In this document: piece by piece, positions 35,997 to 45,893 of the stretch
How the letters are laid out: each line of letters begins with the position of its first letter
Numbering within the stretch: the stretch's first letter is position 1
Assembly (NCBI GenBank): GCA_021234155.1
Contig: JAJEKV010000072.1
Coordinates: forward strand, 1,404,526-1,468,525
DNA length: 64,000 nt
Direction: 5' to 3'
Source of the DNA: Isoetes taiwanensis
Taxonomy: Eukaryota > Streptophyta > Lycopodiopsida > Isoetales > Isoetaceae
Translations under genes and position numbers: made by a program
Notes under the pieces: generated by a model
Told to the model about the DNA's origin: nothing
The model's database searches: none
The model's input: only the letters and a program-made list of their open reading frames with translations

Positions 35997-36881
35997 AGGA
36001 CAATGCTGTCCTCGGCATTGCGTTAAGGTGATGAACCTATACTATCCCTGCAAAACAACATAAGTATACAACTTTAATTTATTTTAAACGATCAACTTCC
36101 TATTAAACAGTTAATTGTCAAAATTTAGGCTATATTTGTACCTATACAAAATTATATAGCCTTAACAAGGTTACTCCCTATAATAAATCAAAACATTACT
36201 ATAAGAGTTGTTAGGGTTCATAATTTAAATCTAAATCATGGTTCCCCCATCTTCTCGTAATGCGCCCCTCCTCGATGCTCGCTTCTCACTTGCCTGCACG
36301 AGTAGCATATTACGTTAGTTTAGTTAATAAATTTGTGGTTTTAGGGGACCACCCCCCTTACCTACCTCCTTGAGCCGAACTACTAGCTCAAGGTTACCCT
36401 ACTACCTTGCACTCGATCATGGCCCCATAAGGATTTGAGCTTAAGGAACATTTAAGATGCTTCTATCATCGCCCATGATCAAGTGCTACCTTGTACACGA
36501 TCGCCCAGATCGAGTACACCCCAGTGCATCATGCCCCGAGGGTTTCAAGCTAGGGAACGTCTCACGATCCCATCATCGCGCATGATCACTTAGACCTCAC
36601 CCCCTATGGTCATGTGTGCGAGCCCCGCATTGTGGCATAGAGAGAATCCGACAGATGTCTCATCATCGCCCACCATGTTCACTTCCTCTCTCTCGCATGA
36701 CCCTATTGGTCATGTGCACCTCTTGGTGCATGTTGGCCTAGAGAATGCCTTAAAGGCGTATCTCATCATCGCCTACACGTTCCAAGATTCTGGCATATGC
36801 ATTCCACTAGCTAGAATGCATCTGCCAGAGCTAAGGCTAACTAAGAAACATACTAAGCTAACCCCCTGGCTAGTCGGCGTC

Positions 36882-38178
36882 GACCAAGTCGGAGACGACT
36901 CGCCCATCAAACTCCTTCATGAAGTCTGGGTATTGCTTCTCCAAATCCTGCTTCAATACCCATGTTGCGTCTTCCGCGGGCAAGTGTTTCCACTTGACTA
37001 AATACTGGAGGAACTAAGACCTCATAGTCTTCTTGAATGACTTATCAAGAAGTAATTCAGGCACAATTTCAACTTGCTCCTCCGTCATTTCCAACAAAGT
37101 TGGAGTATCCAAAACCTCCTCAGGGTTTGGGTTGTGCGCTGGGAGATCCAACTTGTAGGCCTGAGAGCCCACCTTCTCCAAGATCTTGAACGGACCGGCC
37201 CACCTAGGGGCAAGATTCTTGCAATTCCCTTGATCTTCAACCACACGCTGTCGCCTACCTTGAACTCCCTTACGGTCCTGTGCCTGTCGGCTACACTCTT
37301 CTGCCGACTTCTTGCTGCTAATAGGTACCCCCTTACTTCTTCCACCAGCTGCTGCATATCTCCTAACATTTGCTGGGATACTTCAATCTTTGACACAGGA
37401 TTGTGCCAAGTGTCTGGGGTTAGGCACTGGTACCCGTAATTGATCATGAAGGGAGACATCTGGGATGACTCCTGCTTGGCACTGTTGTAGGCGAATTCTA
37501 CCAAGTGGGTGTACTCATCCCACTTGGATTGCTTGTTCCACACATAGCTTCTGAGCATATCTTCGATGATGCGATTCGTCCGCTCCGTCTGGCTATCCAT
37601 CTGAGGATGGTAGGCCGTGCTCATCGAGAGCTTGGTCTTGATCGTGGCAAAAAGATCCTGCCAGAATGCACTCATGAACTTGGAATCCCTGTCTGAGAAC
37701 TTGGAATCCTTGTCTGATATTTTATCTCTCGAGGCATGCCGTGGAGTCTGAAAATCTTCTTTACAAATAGAACGGCAGTGTCTAAGGCTGTGTCCGTAGT
37801 TTTGCAAGGCACGAAGTGTGCCATCTTAGATAATTTGTCTACGACAACTATTAATGCATCTTTGCCTCGTAGAGTTCTAGGAAGTCCTGTGATAAAATCC
37901 ATGCTTATTACTTCCCACTTTGCATTCGGCACTGCTAAAGGTTCCAAGGCTCCCGGAATTCGAAGCTGCTCTGCCTTGGTCTGCTGGCACAACTGGCATT
38001 CCCGAATATATCTGGCTATCTGTTTCTTCATTCCGAGCCAGAAATAGCTACTTCGAATCTTGAAATACGTCTTCATAAACCCCGCATGCCTTGCTATTGG
38101 GCTGTTGTGTGTATCATGAAGAATTAACTTCCTTACGCCTGATGATTCGGGCACACACAACTTATGCTTATGGTACAA
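36882..38178 (-). pseudogene. pol: Integrase with C-terminal chromodomain of X
   Basis: The zinc-binding region (H..H, CQLCQQTKA), the first catalytic Asp (VISMDFITGLP), an Asp region, the Glu (DSQTERTNRI) and the GPY/F module (RWAGPFKILEKVGSQAYK) are all present. After an in-frame TAG at about 37014 the frame continues with a chromodomain (FLQYLVKWKHLPAEDATW). The Asp segment SDRDSKF is duplicated in tandem at about 37675-37725 (a 21-bp direct repeat), and the frame shifts there. Chromodomains of this class direct integration by binding methylated H3 tails, which is notable given the H3-like ORF of the same element. Confidence 0.88.
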
Positions 38179-39190
38179 CAGGTTGCCTTCCTTCCTATAA
38201 TGCTTGAAGGCTTCCCTTTCCTTATCTGTTCTAGCCTCCTTAGAGAGGCTTGCCTATACTTCCTTGAATTCACCATCAGATGGCAATGTCTCCTCAATTT
38301 TCTTGCCATACGCACTCGAAAGAGTCGATATAGCATTACAATGTGTTCTCGTCTCAAGGGGTCTTCTAAAGAGAGCATCAGCAACCACATTCAACTTACC
38401 CGGTTTATAAGCAATCTTGAAATCATACTCTTCGAGGAATTCTATCCACCTCCTTTGCCTTAGATTGAGGAGTGGTTGGGTAAAGATGTATTGGAGGCTC
38501 TGGTGATCAGTATCTAATTGAAATTTCCTTCCAAGCAAATAATGCCTCCAAATACGAAGAGCTCTCACAATAGCTAGAAGTTCCTGATCATGGGTTGGAT
38601 AACACTGCTCGGCGTCATTCAACTTCTTCGAATCATAGGCTACTACTCTTCCTTCTTGCATAAGGACTCCACCTGTTGCTATCTTACTTGCATCCGTTGC
38701 TACTAGCTTGTGTCTGTCAATGCGGATCCGCCCGAGAATAAGCCTTTGGAGCCATTGTTAAGGCTTCCTTAAGCTTTTCAAATGAAGCTTGAACATTTTC
38801 TAGCCAATGTGTTCTCCAATCTTTCACCTTAACACTCTTAGTGAGGTCCATCAAGGGGGACGCCCACTTAGCGAAGTCCTTCACGAACTTCCTATAATAT
38901 CCTGCCAGACCTAGAAAGCTTCTCACTTCGGCTACATTCTTTGGAGCTGACCAATCGACTACTGCTTCAATCTTCGCGGGGTCGGTGGAGATTCTTTCCA
39001 CTGATATCACGTGGCCCAAGTACTCCACTCTTTCGGTAGCAAAGTGGCATTTGGAGAGCTTCCCATACAACCGATGTCGTCTCAACTTTTCCAACACTCT
39101 TCTAAATGCTGACAATGATCTTCAATGGACTTGCTGTAGACAAGAATGTCGTCGAAGAAAACAATGACAAATTCATCTAAGAACTCCCTG
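38179..39190 (-). pseudogene. pol: RT C-terminal half and RNase H of X
   Basis: RT catalytic motif ([11 protein letters not shown] at about 39160-39130), RT thumb (LSKCHFATERVEYLGHVI; FLGLAGYYRKFVKDFA) and RNase H (EGRVVAYDSKKLNDAEQ; LDTDHQSLQYIF; KPGKLNVVADAL). One frame change near 38700 separates RT and RNase H, and another precedes integrase. Confidence 0.88.
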
Positions 39191-40445
39191 AAGATGTCGT
39201 TCATGAGACGCATGAAAGTTTAGGGGCATTCGATAAGTCAAAGGGCATTACAAGTAAACTTCGAAGTGCCCGTACCCGCGTTCGAAGCGGCCTTATGGAT
39301 ATCTTCTTCCTTTATCCTTATTTGGTGGTAGCGACCTTAAGTCAATCTTAGAAAACTTTTCGCTCCTTGGGCCGATCCATCAAATCATCGCCCTTGGCGA
39401 GAACATACTTATTCTTTATCGATGCGCTTGTTAAGGTGGCGATAATCTATCACATTCTTAAACTTTAAAAGTCCTTCTTCTTCACGAAGAGTATGGGTGC
39501 TCAAAAGGAGACACACTTGCTCTAATGAATCAAGGTCAAGAAATTCCTGCGGTGCTTCTTGAGCTCAATCAACTCCGGGGGTGCTCATCCTATAAGGTGC
39601 CTTTTGGTAGGCTTAGCATGCGAGCTAGTGTGATTTCACACTCTACACCCCTATAAGGTGGTAGGTGGCCATTTGATCGAGAAAATCTGACATTGAACTC
39701 CCTAATAAGCCTTGCTACTGGCTTGGGCAACTGATTTCTACTTAAGTTACTTCCCTTCTCTTTAGCTGGTTCAATTGCCTCTAACCTCAGGATATAATCC
39801 ACCTTATTTCTTTCTATACTTTTCCTTAGCTGCTTCATATAAATGCACTGCATGGGAGAAGCTACCTTCTTACCTTTTACTATGAATCTGTTGCCGTCCG
39901 TCCATTTGTCATGGAGATCTCGCCAATTTTCATGATCGATCATTGCTTTAGCTGGCTTAAGGAACTCCATTCCTACTATAAGGTCATACTTTCCAATATC
40001 CATGACCTCTGGCCCCCATGGGCCACTTGCTTCCACTAAGGTCTATATCAAAGGTGATCCTCCTCCCCTTAATGTGGCGAATGGCACCGTTTGCCATGCT
40101 AACTGGCCTTGGCTTTGACTTCAAGACTTTATTCTTCATTAGGGCAGCCAGCCTAGAAGAGGTGAAGTTATGAGAGCTACCTGTATCTATCAACACTAGA
40201 TATGGACTGCTATCTATGATTCCCTCAGCCGCAATGACTGTGGACTGATTTTCAATATCACCTGACTCAATAGCTGCACAAATATGGCACTCACCCTCTA
40301 TGAAATCTTGGGCTTCCTGTTGGTTGTCCTCTTCGTCGTCTCCTTCGGTTGGTGACTCCCAATCAGCAAGCTCTGCCAAAGCTGCCTGCATGACGAATGG
40401 ACAGTAGTGCGTTCGGTGCCCTGGCTGGAAGCACCTAAAGCACAA
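39191..40445 (-). pseudogene. gag-pol: Zinc knuckle, protease and RT N-terminal part of X
   Basis: From 40445: CFRCFQPGHRTHYC knuckle, an acidic linker, the protease site LIDTGSSHNF (Asp codon at about 40187) and the protease end (IGKYDLIVGMEFL). The RT fingers and palm between 39590 and 39190 are broken by many small indels. Sense is recovered again at the FFDD motif. Confidence 0.82.
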
Positions 40446-41515
40446 CTTCTTTTCAATGCATTCCTGCCTCTTTTCCTTTGGCAGGCTGTCTAAAAGACGC
40501 TTGAGCGAACTGCCCCCTGATCCATTTTGTGGCTTACGGTCTTTAAAGGCCTTTCCCTGAGCTTTCCCTTGATATTGGCTTCTGGATTGGCGTAGTTGAT
40601 GCTTGCTTATTCTGATACTGTCCTTGATACTGCCCTGTTGTTTTACCCTTGAATGATAACTGTTTCTGGCCTGGAGTAACTAGTGCTTCTTCCAAACTTA
40701 AGGCTTTGTCTTCGGCTTCTGCGATTGACTTGGGGTTGATTGCTCGAACTAGCCTTTTAATGCTGCTGTTGAATCCTTCAATGTAACCGTCGACCGCTTG
40801 CCTTTCAGATACCCCAAAAACATTAAGCCTTCATGAATTCCTCTGTGTACTTAGCTACTGATAGGTTCCCCTGGTCTAGCCTGTAGAACTGTTGGATCTG
40901 CCTGCTAGTGTGTGATCTTGGTACATAATGTCTTCGAAAAGCCTTGCTGAAGGTCTTGAATCTGCAACTGTTTCTTTTCAGCTTATTGGACTTCGCGATA
41001 GCCCTTCCACCAAATTCTGGCCGCTCTTATTAAGTTTGTTGTAGCAACCTTCCCTATGTCTTTGTCCTTCATGCCATAAGAATTGCCAAACTCTTCCATC
41101 TCATCAAGCCAAGCTTCTGCCTCCATGCCTGACCTGTCTTTCCCTGAAAACTGACTCAACTTCCTAGTCTTCCATATATTGCTCATAGCGCTATCAACTT
41201 TCTTCTGATAGTCATCTGTCTTCCTTTCCCTGGCTCTTATCTGTGATGTGTCGGACTCACTCTCTGAGCTCGAACTATCCTGGCTGTCAGAAGTGTCTGA
41301 TGTGCTGGAGCTAGATGGTGTTGGGGTCCTTCTGGTTCTTCTTTTTCCCCTTTTGGTTGTGGAGCATCCTCAATGCCTTGCTGAGGTAGTGGTGGTGGAG
41401 GTGGTGGTGCAGGTCCATATTCCTGGGCGTTCATCAATGGGGTGGCCCAGTGAATCAGCTGGTGCATCTGGTTCCTCATTTGGGTGAGCCTTGCGTTAAC
41501 TGTCTCCACCATCAA
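40446..41515 (-). pseudogene. gag: Gag of X
   Basis: It starts at MMVETVNARLTQMRNQMHQL (41515), followed by a Pro-rich linker (PPPPPPLPQQ) and a Ser/Glu/Asp-rich segment. The gag core is KLSQFSGKDRSGMEAEAW, then WLDEMEEF and ARIWWKGYREV, near 41140-40990. Frame changes lie at about 41320 and 40980. From here on, order and length (about 4.6 kb to the chromodomain) match element Y, so this is the ordinary gag start of the element. The stretch 41516-41844 upstream is AT-rich and non-coding. Confidence 0.8.
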
Positions 41516-41844
41516 TTCTTCATTATTATCACCTTGTTCACGCCCAAATAAGTTTCTAGGTACTCATTGGTGATGCCGGCCCTGGCCTTGAGAACCTGAG
41601 CCGGTGTTCCTGGCTGCAAGTATTAGTCATCAATACTGTTACTTAAGTTATATATTATTCATCCTTATTTACAAGTGAATTATTGTTGAGCATAAAAGAA
41701 ATCATGTCAAAATTGTACTTATAAGTTAAGGACAATTTATAGTCATTAATATATAAAAGTTACACATTAATATAAAATACATGATAGTATATAGAAATGA
41801 AGAGATTCAATACAATTTAGAAGATAATTAAAAACAGAATTTGT

Positions 41845-43235
41845 TTATCTTCGATGGCCCTTCGTCAACTTGAAGAAATTCTTGACGTCCCTAAGCTGAA
41901 GGCCTTTGCCGAGGTTGCGCAAGATGTTCCCGGAAGATCCCCCTTCGAGTGCTCGAGCCATTTCAGGCACCGGGAGTTCTGGTGCCGTTGCCGCTACTAT
42001 CATCAATGTTGCGTCCCTGAGGTGGCCTCTGGCGAAGTCGAGGCAGTGGAGTGCCACGGATCTCTTGAAGAGGATGACGTGATCCGTTACGGGGTCTAAT
42101 TTGGCATGTTGCCCGAAGCCAGAAAGTGCTATGAGGAGTGCCACCGACTCTTCTCCCCGCGGGCTGAACTCCTTGTGGAAGACTATCATCTGCCCTTGGC
42201 TGAGGGCTGAAAGATAGTACCGGAGTGCCTTACCCTTCCCTATGGCCTTCGAGCCTGTGCCCCTTCTCTGAGCTGCTTCGCCGTAGACGTCTAATGCCAA
42301 GAGGTCTTCATGGTCCCTCCACATGGTAGTTGCGTTCTCCAGGTTGATGCTACTGAATGCCTCCCGCATACTCCTGGAACGAACCGTTCGGCTAGAGCTC
42401 GGGCCTCTTCCTGGTTTGTACAATCTGCTCTGTATTTGTTGAAACTCCTCCTCTGGAATGATTGGCTCCTGTTGGCGATACATCTCCCTTATCTGCTCAT
42501 AGGCCGCTATATCTGACATTGTCTCCCCGGTGTATGACGTTCGCCAGGATGCAATCCTCTCTATCGATGATTATTGGTGACAGAGCTGTGATGCCAATTG
42601 GTGGTTCATAGGCCCGCTTGATTTCGTCATCATGCCTAGGCTATTCGCCTCTCCATCCTCATCGCCTCTCTGCTTTGCCAATCTGGATTTTCTTCCCCTA
42701 GCTGCTCGTAGTCTTGCTCGATCTGCAGTGCTGGTGTCCCTGATGTCATGCCATGGTATTCGTACTCCGAGGACTCGATCTCATGGATGTGGCTCTGCTC
42801 CCTTCGAGTGTCGAGTGGCACTAGATCCAAAGGCTGAATTGAGGGCTCCCCCACCTTGTTGATTGCCTTATACTGCATGAATAGAGCGAGGGCTGCATGG
42901 GCTGATAGATATCTATGCCTATTATGCTTGCAGGTCATGTAGTCGGGCATGGTTCGTGTTCTATCCCACAGCTTGCTCTTGCCCTTGGACCCTCCCCCTA
43001 CGGCTTGGCTAAGCGAATCTAGGGATACCCATTTCCCTCCCCTAGGTGGCAAGCTAACTTCCCAGGGTAGGATCTGCTGGTCATATTGGCAAATGATATC
43101 AGTGTAGAAAGGCGTTCTGGTCAATGTTGCATGGAGATCAAAGAGATGGTCAAATACATGGAAAGCTTGATCAGCAGGAAAATCACGAATGTGATTGGCA
43201 GCATAATACCATCTGACAAAACTACTGGGCGCCAT
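41845..43235 (-). pseudogene. ORF2 of X: accessory protein of unknown function
   Basis: It lies between the H3-like ORF and gag on the coding strand. I choose the Met at 43235 (MAPSSFVRWYYAANH) because the frame upstream of it runs through the hairpin repeats. The first part (to about 42636) is rich in aromatic residues and His (DHLFDLHATLTRTPFYTDI), then Ser/Glu-rich. After a frame change near 42640 a second part (42519-41845) has ELPVPEMARALEGGSSGN, a helical region and a basic end (NFFKLTKGHRR). No family is recognised. About 450 codons in all if joined. It could be an assembly or chromatin partner of the H3-like protein, but nothing in the sequence proves that. Confidence 0.5.
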
Positions 43236-43531
43236 TGGGCAGAGGTAAGTGTAGAAAATGGCTTGGGAAGATTGATAAGAGCTTGAAAAATCGCCTAAAA
43301 TGATAGGAGCAGTTCTGGTAAGGGAAAATGGCAAATGAGACCCCCTTTTATAGACTATGGTCTGCCTCGGGTTCTGTGCACAAGGTTTCTTGATGGAATA
43401 GACTTTTGTTCTAAGGCTATGGATGTCCAAATGAGCTACCATGAAGTGCAATTCTAAGCACAACAAGGCAAGAAACACTACATGGCAGTTTGTTGGGTCG
43501 AATTTGGTCAATCCTGTCCAAAATGGGGCAA

Positions 43532-44010
43532 CCCGGGTCGATTCGCGCAAATGAGCTATGCGTTGCGAACGCAAGGCGGTTTTGCGCGGATCAACTCGGT
43601 TTGGCTGATTTAGAAGATGATTAGGCATTTCTAGGGGTTGTAAGTTACTAACATGACTATTTGGGTGGATCTTAACCTAGCTAGCAACTTATTTCAAGCA
43701 AAATTGATATCTAAAAGTGTCAAATTGGGCTAATCGGGTTGATTCGTGCAAATTGGCCCTGCGTCGCGAACGCAGGCGCGTTTTGTGTGGATCGACCCGG
43801 TTTCGCCTGAACTTGGCATTTTTGATGATCCATTGCTGAAATTGACTTCTAAACTAGGTTCCTAGGCAAATTCTAAGCAATCTACTATCTTTCAGCACAA
43901 ATTTTCAGATCATTTTTGTCCCAAATCCTGGTACCCGGGTTGATTCGCGCAAAAGCGCTTTGCGTTGCGAACGCAGGTCGAGTTTGCGCGGATCGACCCG
44001 GTTTCGCCGA
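43532..44010 (-). repeat. Three hairpin-forming units with an exact 201-bp period
   Basis: Units at 43532-43610, 43734-43810 and 43933-44010. Corresponding GGGT bases lie at 43535, 43736 and 43937, exactly 201 apart. Each unit is a dyad: an outer arm CGGGTTGATTCGCGCAAA pairs with TTTGCGCGGATCGACCCG, and an inner TGCGTTGCGAACGCA is itself a palindrome. The paired arms are conserved, while the ~120-bp spacers have diverged, with paired bases changing together in places. They lie between the H3-like ORF and ORF2, in the transcript if X is transcribed from its LTR. Confidence 0.85.
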
Positions 44011-44224
44011 TTTTTGAGCCAAAATTGATTTTCTTGTGCTGGGATCCATGCTACTTAACCTATTATAAGCATTCTAAGCATTATACAAAGAATTCTACTA
44101 CAGTTTAACTTAGTTACTTACATTTCTTATCAAAATACAATCAAATTACAGAGAAAAAAACTTATATATATAGAAAAAGATTAAGTACATTGAAAACGTA
44201 TTCTAGTTATAAAAACTTGAGGCC

Positions 44225-45380
44225 TCAGGGCCTCTCTTTGCGGATCCTCCGCACCAAGTGCAAGTCCTTGGGCATAACAGTTACCCGCTTGGCGTGGATG
44301 GCGCAAAGGTTTCCTTCCTCAAAGAGCTGAATCAGCTCTGCTTCTGAGGCTTCTTGGAGGGCCGGGGTCATTAGAGGTGTGACCCTGTAATCGATCCGGA
44401 ACTCCTGCATTACCTCGCGAAGAAGGCGTTCGAATGGTGCCTTCCTTATTAGGAGATTAGTGCACTGTTGGAAGTGCCTAATCTCCCTAAACACCCGAGC
44501 ATGCCGGGAGTTTGGCCCGTGATGGGTCTTCTTGGGCTTCTCCGGCCTGGGTAGTGGCGGCTTCGGCTGATTCTTCGGCCGCCCTCCCTTTACGAACTTC
44601 TCCACATTCTGCTTACAGTACCAATCATTATACCTCGTCCAGCGACGGAGGTACTCCTAGTACACCTTCATTCTTCGCTTGAACTCGCGATCCTTGGCCG
44701 GCCAATTCGCGCTTCGCCCCTGCTCTCGGCTTCTTTCACTACGCCCAGGTGGCTTGGGCCGCCGGGGTAGGGGTGGGCGTGCGTTGGGGTCTGAAGGTTT
44801 CCCAACGTCTTGCTGCTCCTCCTCCTCTTCATTCTCCCCCTCATTTTCCTCGTCCTCTTCATCTTCCTCCTCATCCTCGCGTGGGCGAGGTTCTTCGATA
44901 GTCACGGTGCCCCGTGGCCTATCCCTTCTCGCCTTCGTCCTCCTCTCCTTCTCCTTCAGCTCCCTCTCCCTTTTCTTCCGTGCTGCCCTGTCCTCTGGCC
45001 ACTCCTTCACTTTCTCCTTGCCCTTCTTCTTGATTGAGGGAAGGGCACACTCTTGGAGTCAGTCTGGTCTTTCTTTGCTCTTCTTAGGTGGTGCTCCTCC
45101 TCCCGGCGGTCCTCCTCTTGGTGCTCCACCTCTTCGTCAGTTAGGGGCCCAAAGTGGCGAGTCTCGTCGGTTCGCTGAGTGCCTGCCGACGAAGAGCAGC
45201 TGCTGCTGCTCGGGGCCTCCTCCTAGGAGATGTGGAAGGTTTCGTCGATGGAAGGCAGCCCCTCCTCACGGCCCGTAGAAGGTGCTCTGGAACACCTTGC
45301 CATGACCTCACTCAGCTGCCCGCCATCGAAGGTGTCCGCCTTGGGCTAGTCTTCCTGTAGGTTTGCTTGGTCCTTGCCAT
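44225..45380 (-). pseudogene. Histone H3-like protein encoded by retrotransposon X
   Basis: The ORF opens at ATG 45380 with MARTKQTYRKTSP, which matches the H3 tail at Ala1, Arg2, Thr3, Lys4, Gln5, Thr6, Arg8 and Lys9. It ends with a complete H3 fold (about 44490-44228): [19 protein letters not shown] (alpha-N/alpha-1), [19 protein letters not shown] (alpha-2) and [17 protein letters not shown] with RRIRKER (alpha-3). My hand count against the conserved H3 core gives about 54 of 87 identical positions. Loop 1 has the canonical length, not the longer CENH3 loop. Between tail and fold lie about 300 codons: Ser-rich, Lys/Glu-rich, a long acidic tract near 44880-44810, then Pro-rich. Breaks: one frame change near 45325, a TAG near 45228, one frame change near 45040, a TAG at 44657-44659. 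G at -3 and +4 favour this start. It is the first ORF after the primer site. Confidence 0.88.
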
Positions 45381-45881
45381 ATCTTACGGTCACGGCCCGA
45401 TGGCGTAAAGGCTGATCAAGAGAGAGAAGGTGGTAGGCAAGGTTTGGGGGGAAATGAGGTGGCAAGAAGATATTTAAAAAGGAAGGTGCTCTAGGGAATA
45501 TTCCCCTACCATTCATAGGTCTAATAATTAGCCCCCCCTATTAATTACTCCAATATACTTAATTATTAGTGTATACTTAATACGAATTTGCGCCATTTTT
45601 CACCCAGATCTCGGATTGGCATGATTCTTCGACCCATATTAGGTGAAATTTGATGCTAATGCATAATTTTCACTCCAAATTTACTAGAATGTTAATTGGA
45701 CTCATTCTTTTTCCTCGTCTAACAACTTAGCCTATTCTTATGGACCCACTACCTAGGAGAAAAAATTTTCCCATATTTTCGAGGTTCCATGGTGGAAATT
45801 TTCATTTCGCACCCTATCAGGCCTGTTAGACTACTTTGAAGGATGTGGTCAGTGCTAGTTCTTGGTCAACCAAGAACATCA

Positions 45882-45892
45882 CTCTGATACCA
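45882..45892 (-). other. Primer-binding site of X (initiator Met-tRNA)
   Basis: On the minus strand TGGTATCAGAG lies one base after the LTR end. It fixes the direction of X and shows that the H3-like ORF is the first ORF of the transcript. The leader 45381-45881 has no supported ORF. Confidence 0.9.
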
Positions 45893-45893
45893 T

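Noticed and set aside
36606-37001. 131-codon plus-strand frame at the 3' end of X
   Set aside because: It is antisense to the chromodomain region and X 3' untranslated sequence, with no recognisable domain.
44679-45278. Ser-rich 199-codon frame on the plus strand opposite the H3-like ORF
   Set aside because: It is the antisense shadow of the acidic Glu/Asp tract; the minus strand has the recognisable protein.
44225-45380. H3-like ORF as an independent host histone gene or as CENH3
   Set aside because: It lies on the element coding strand directly after the primer site, with no separate insertion boundary seen. The long insert is unlike host H3. Loop 1 has canonical length, unlike CENH3, although HFQ and TNLLI recall CENH3, so variant status stays open.
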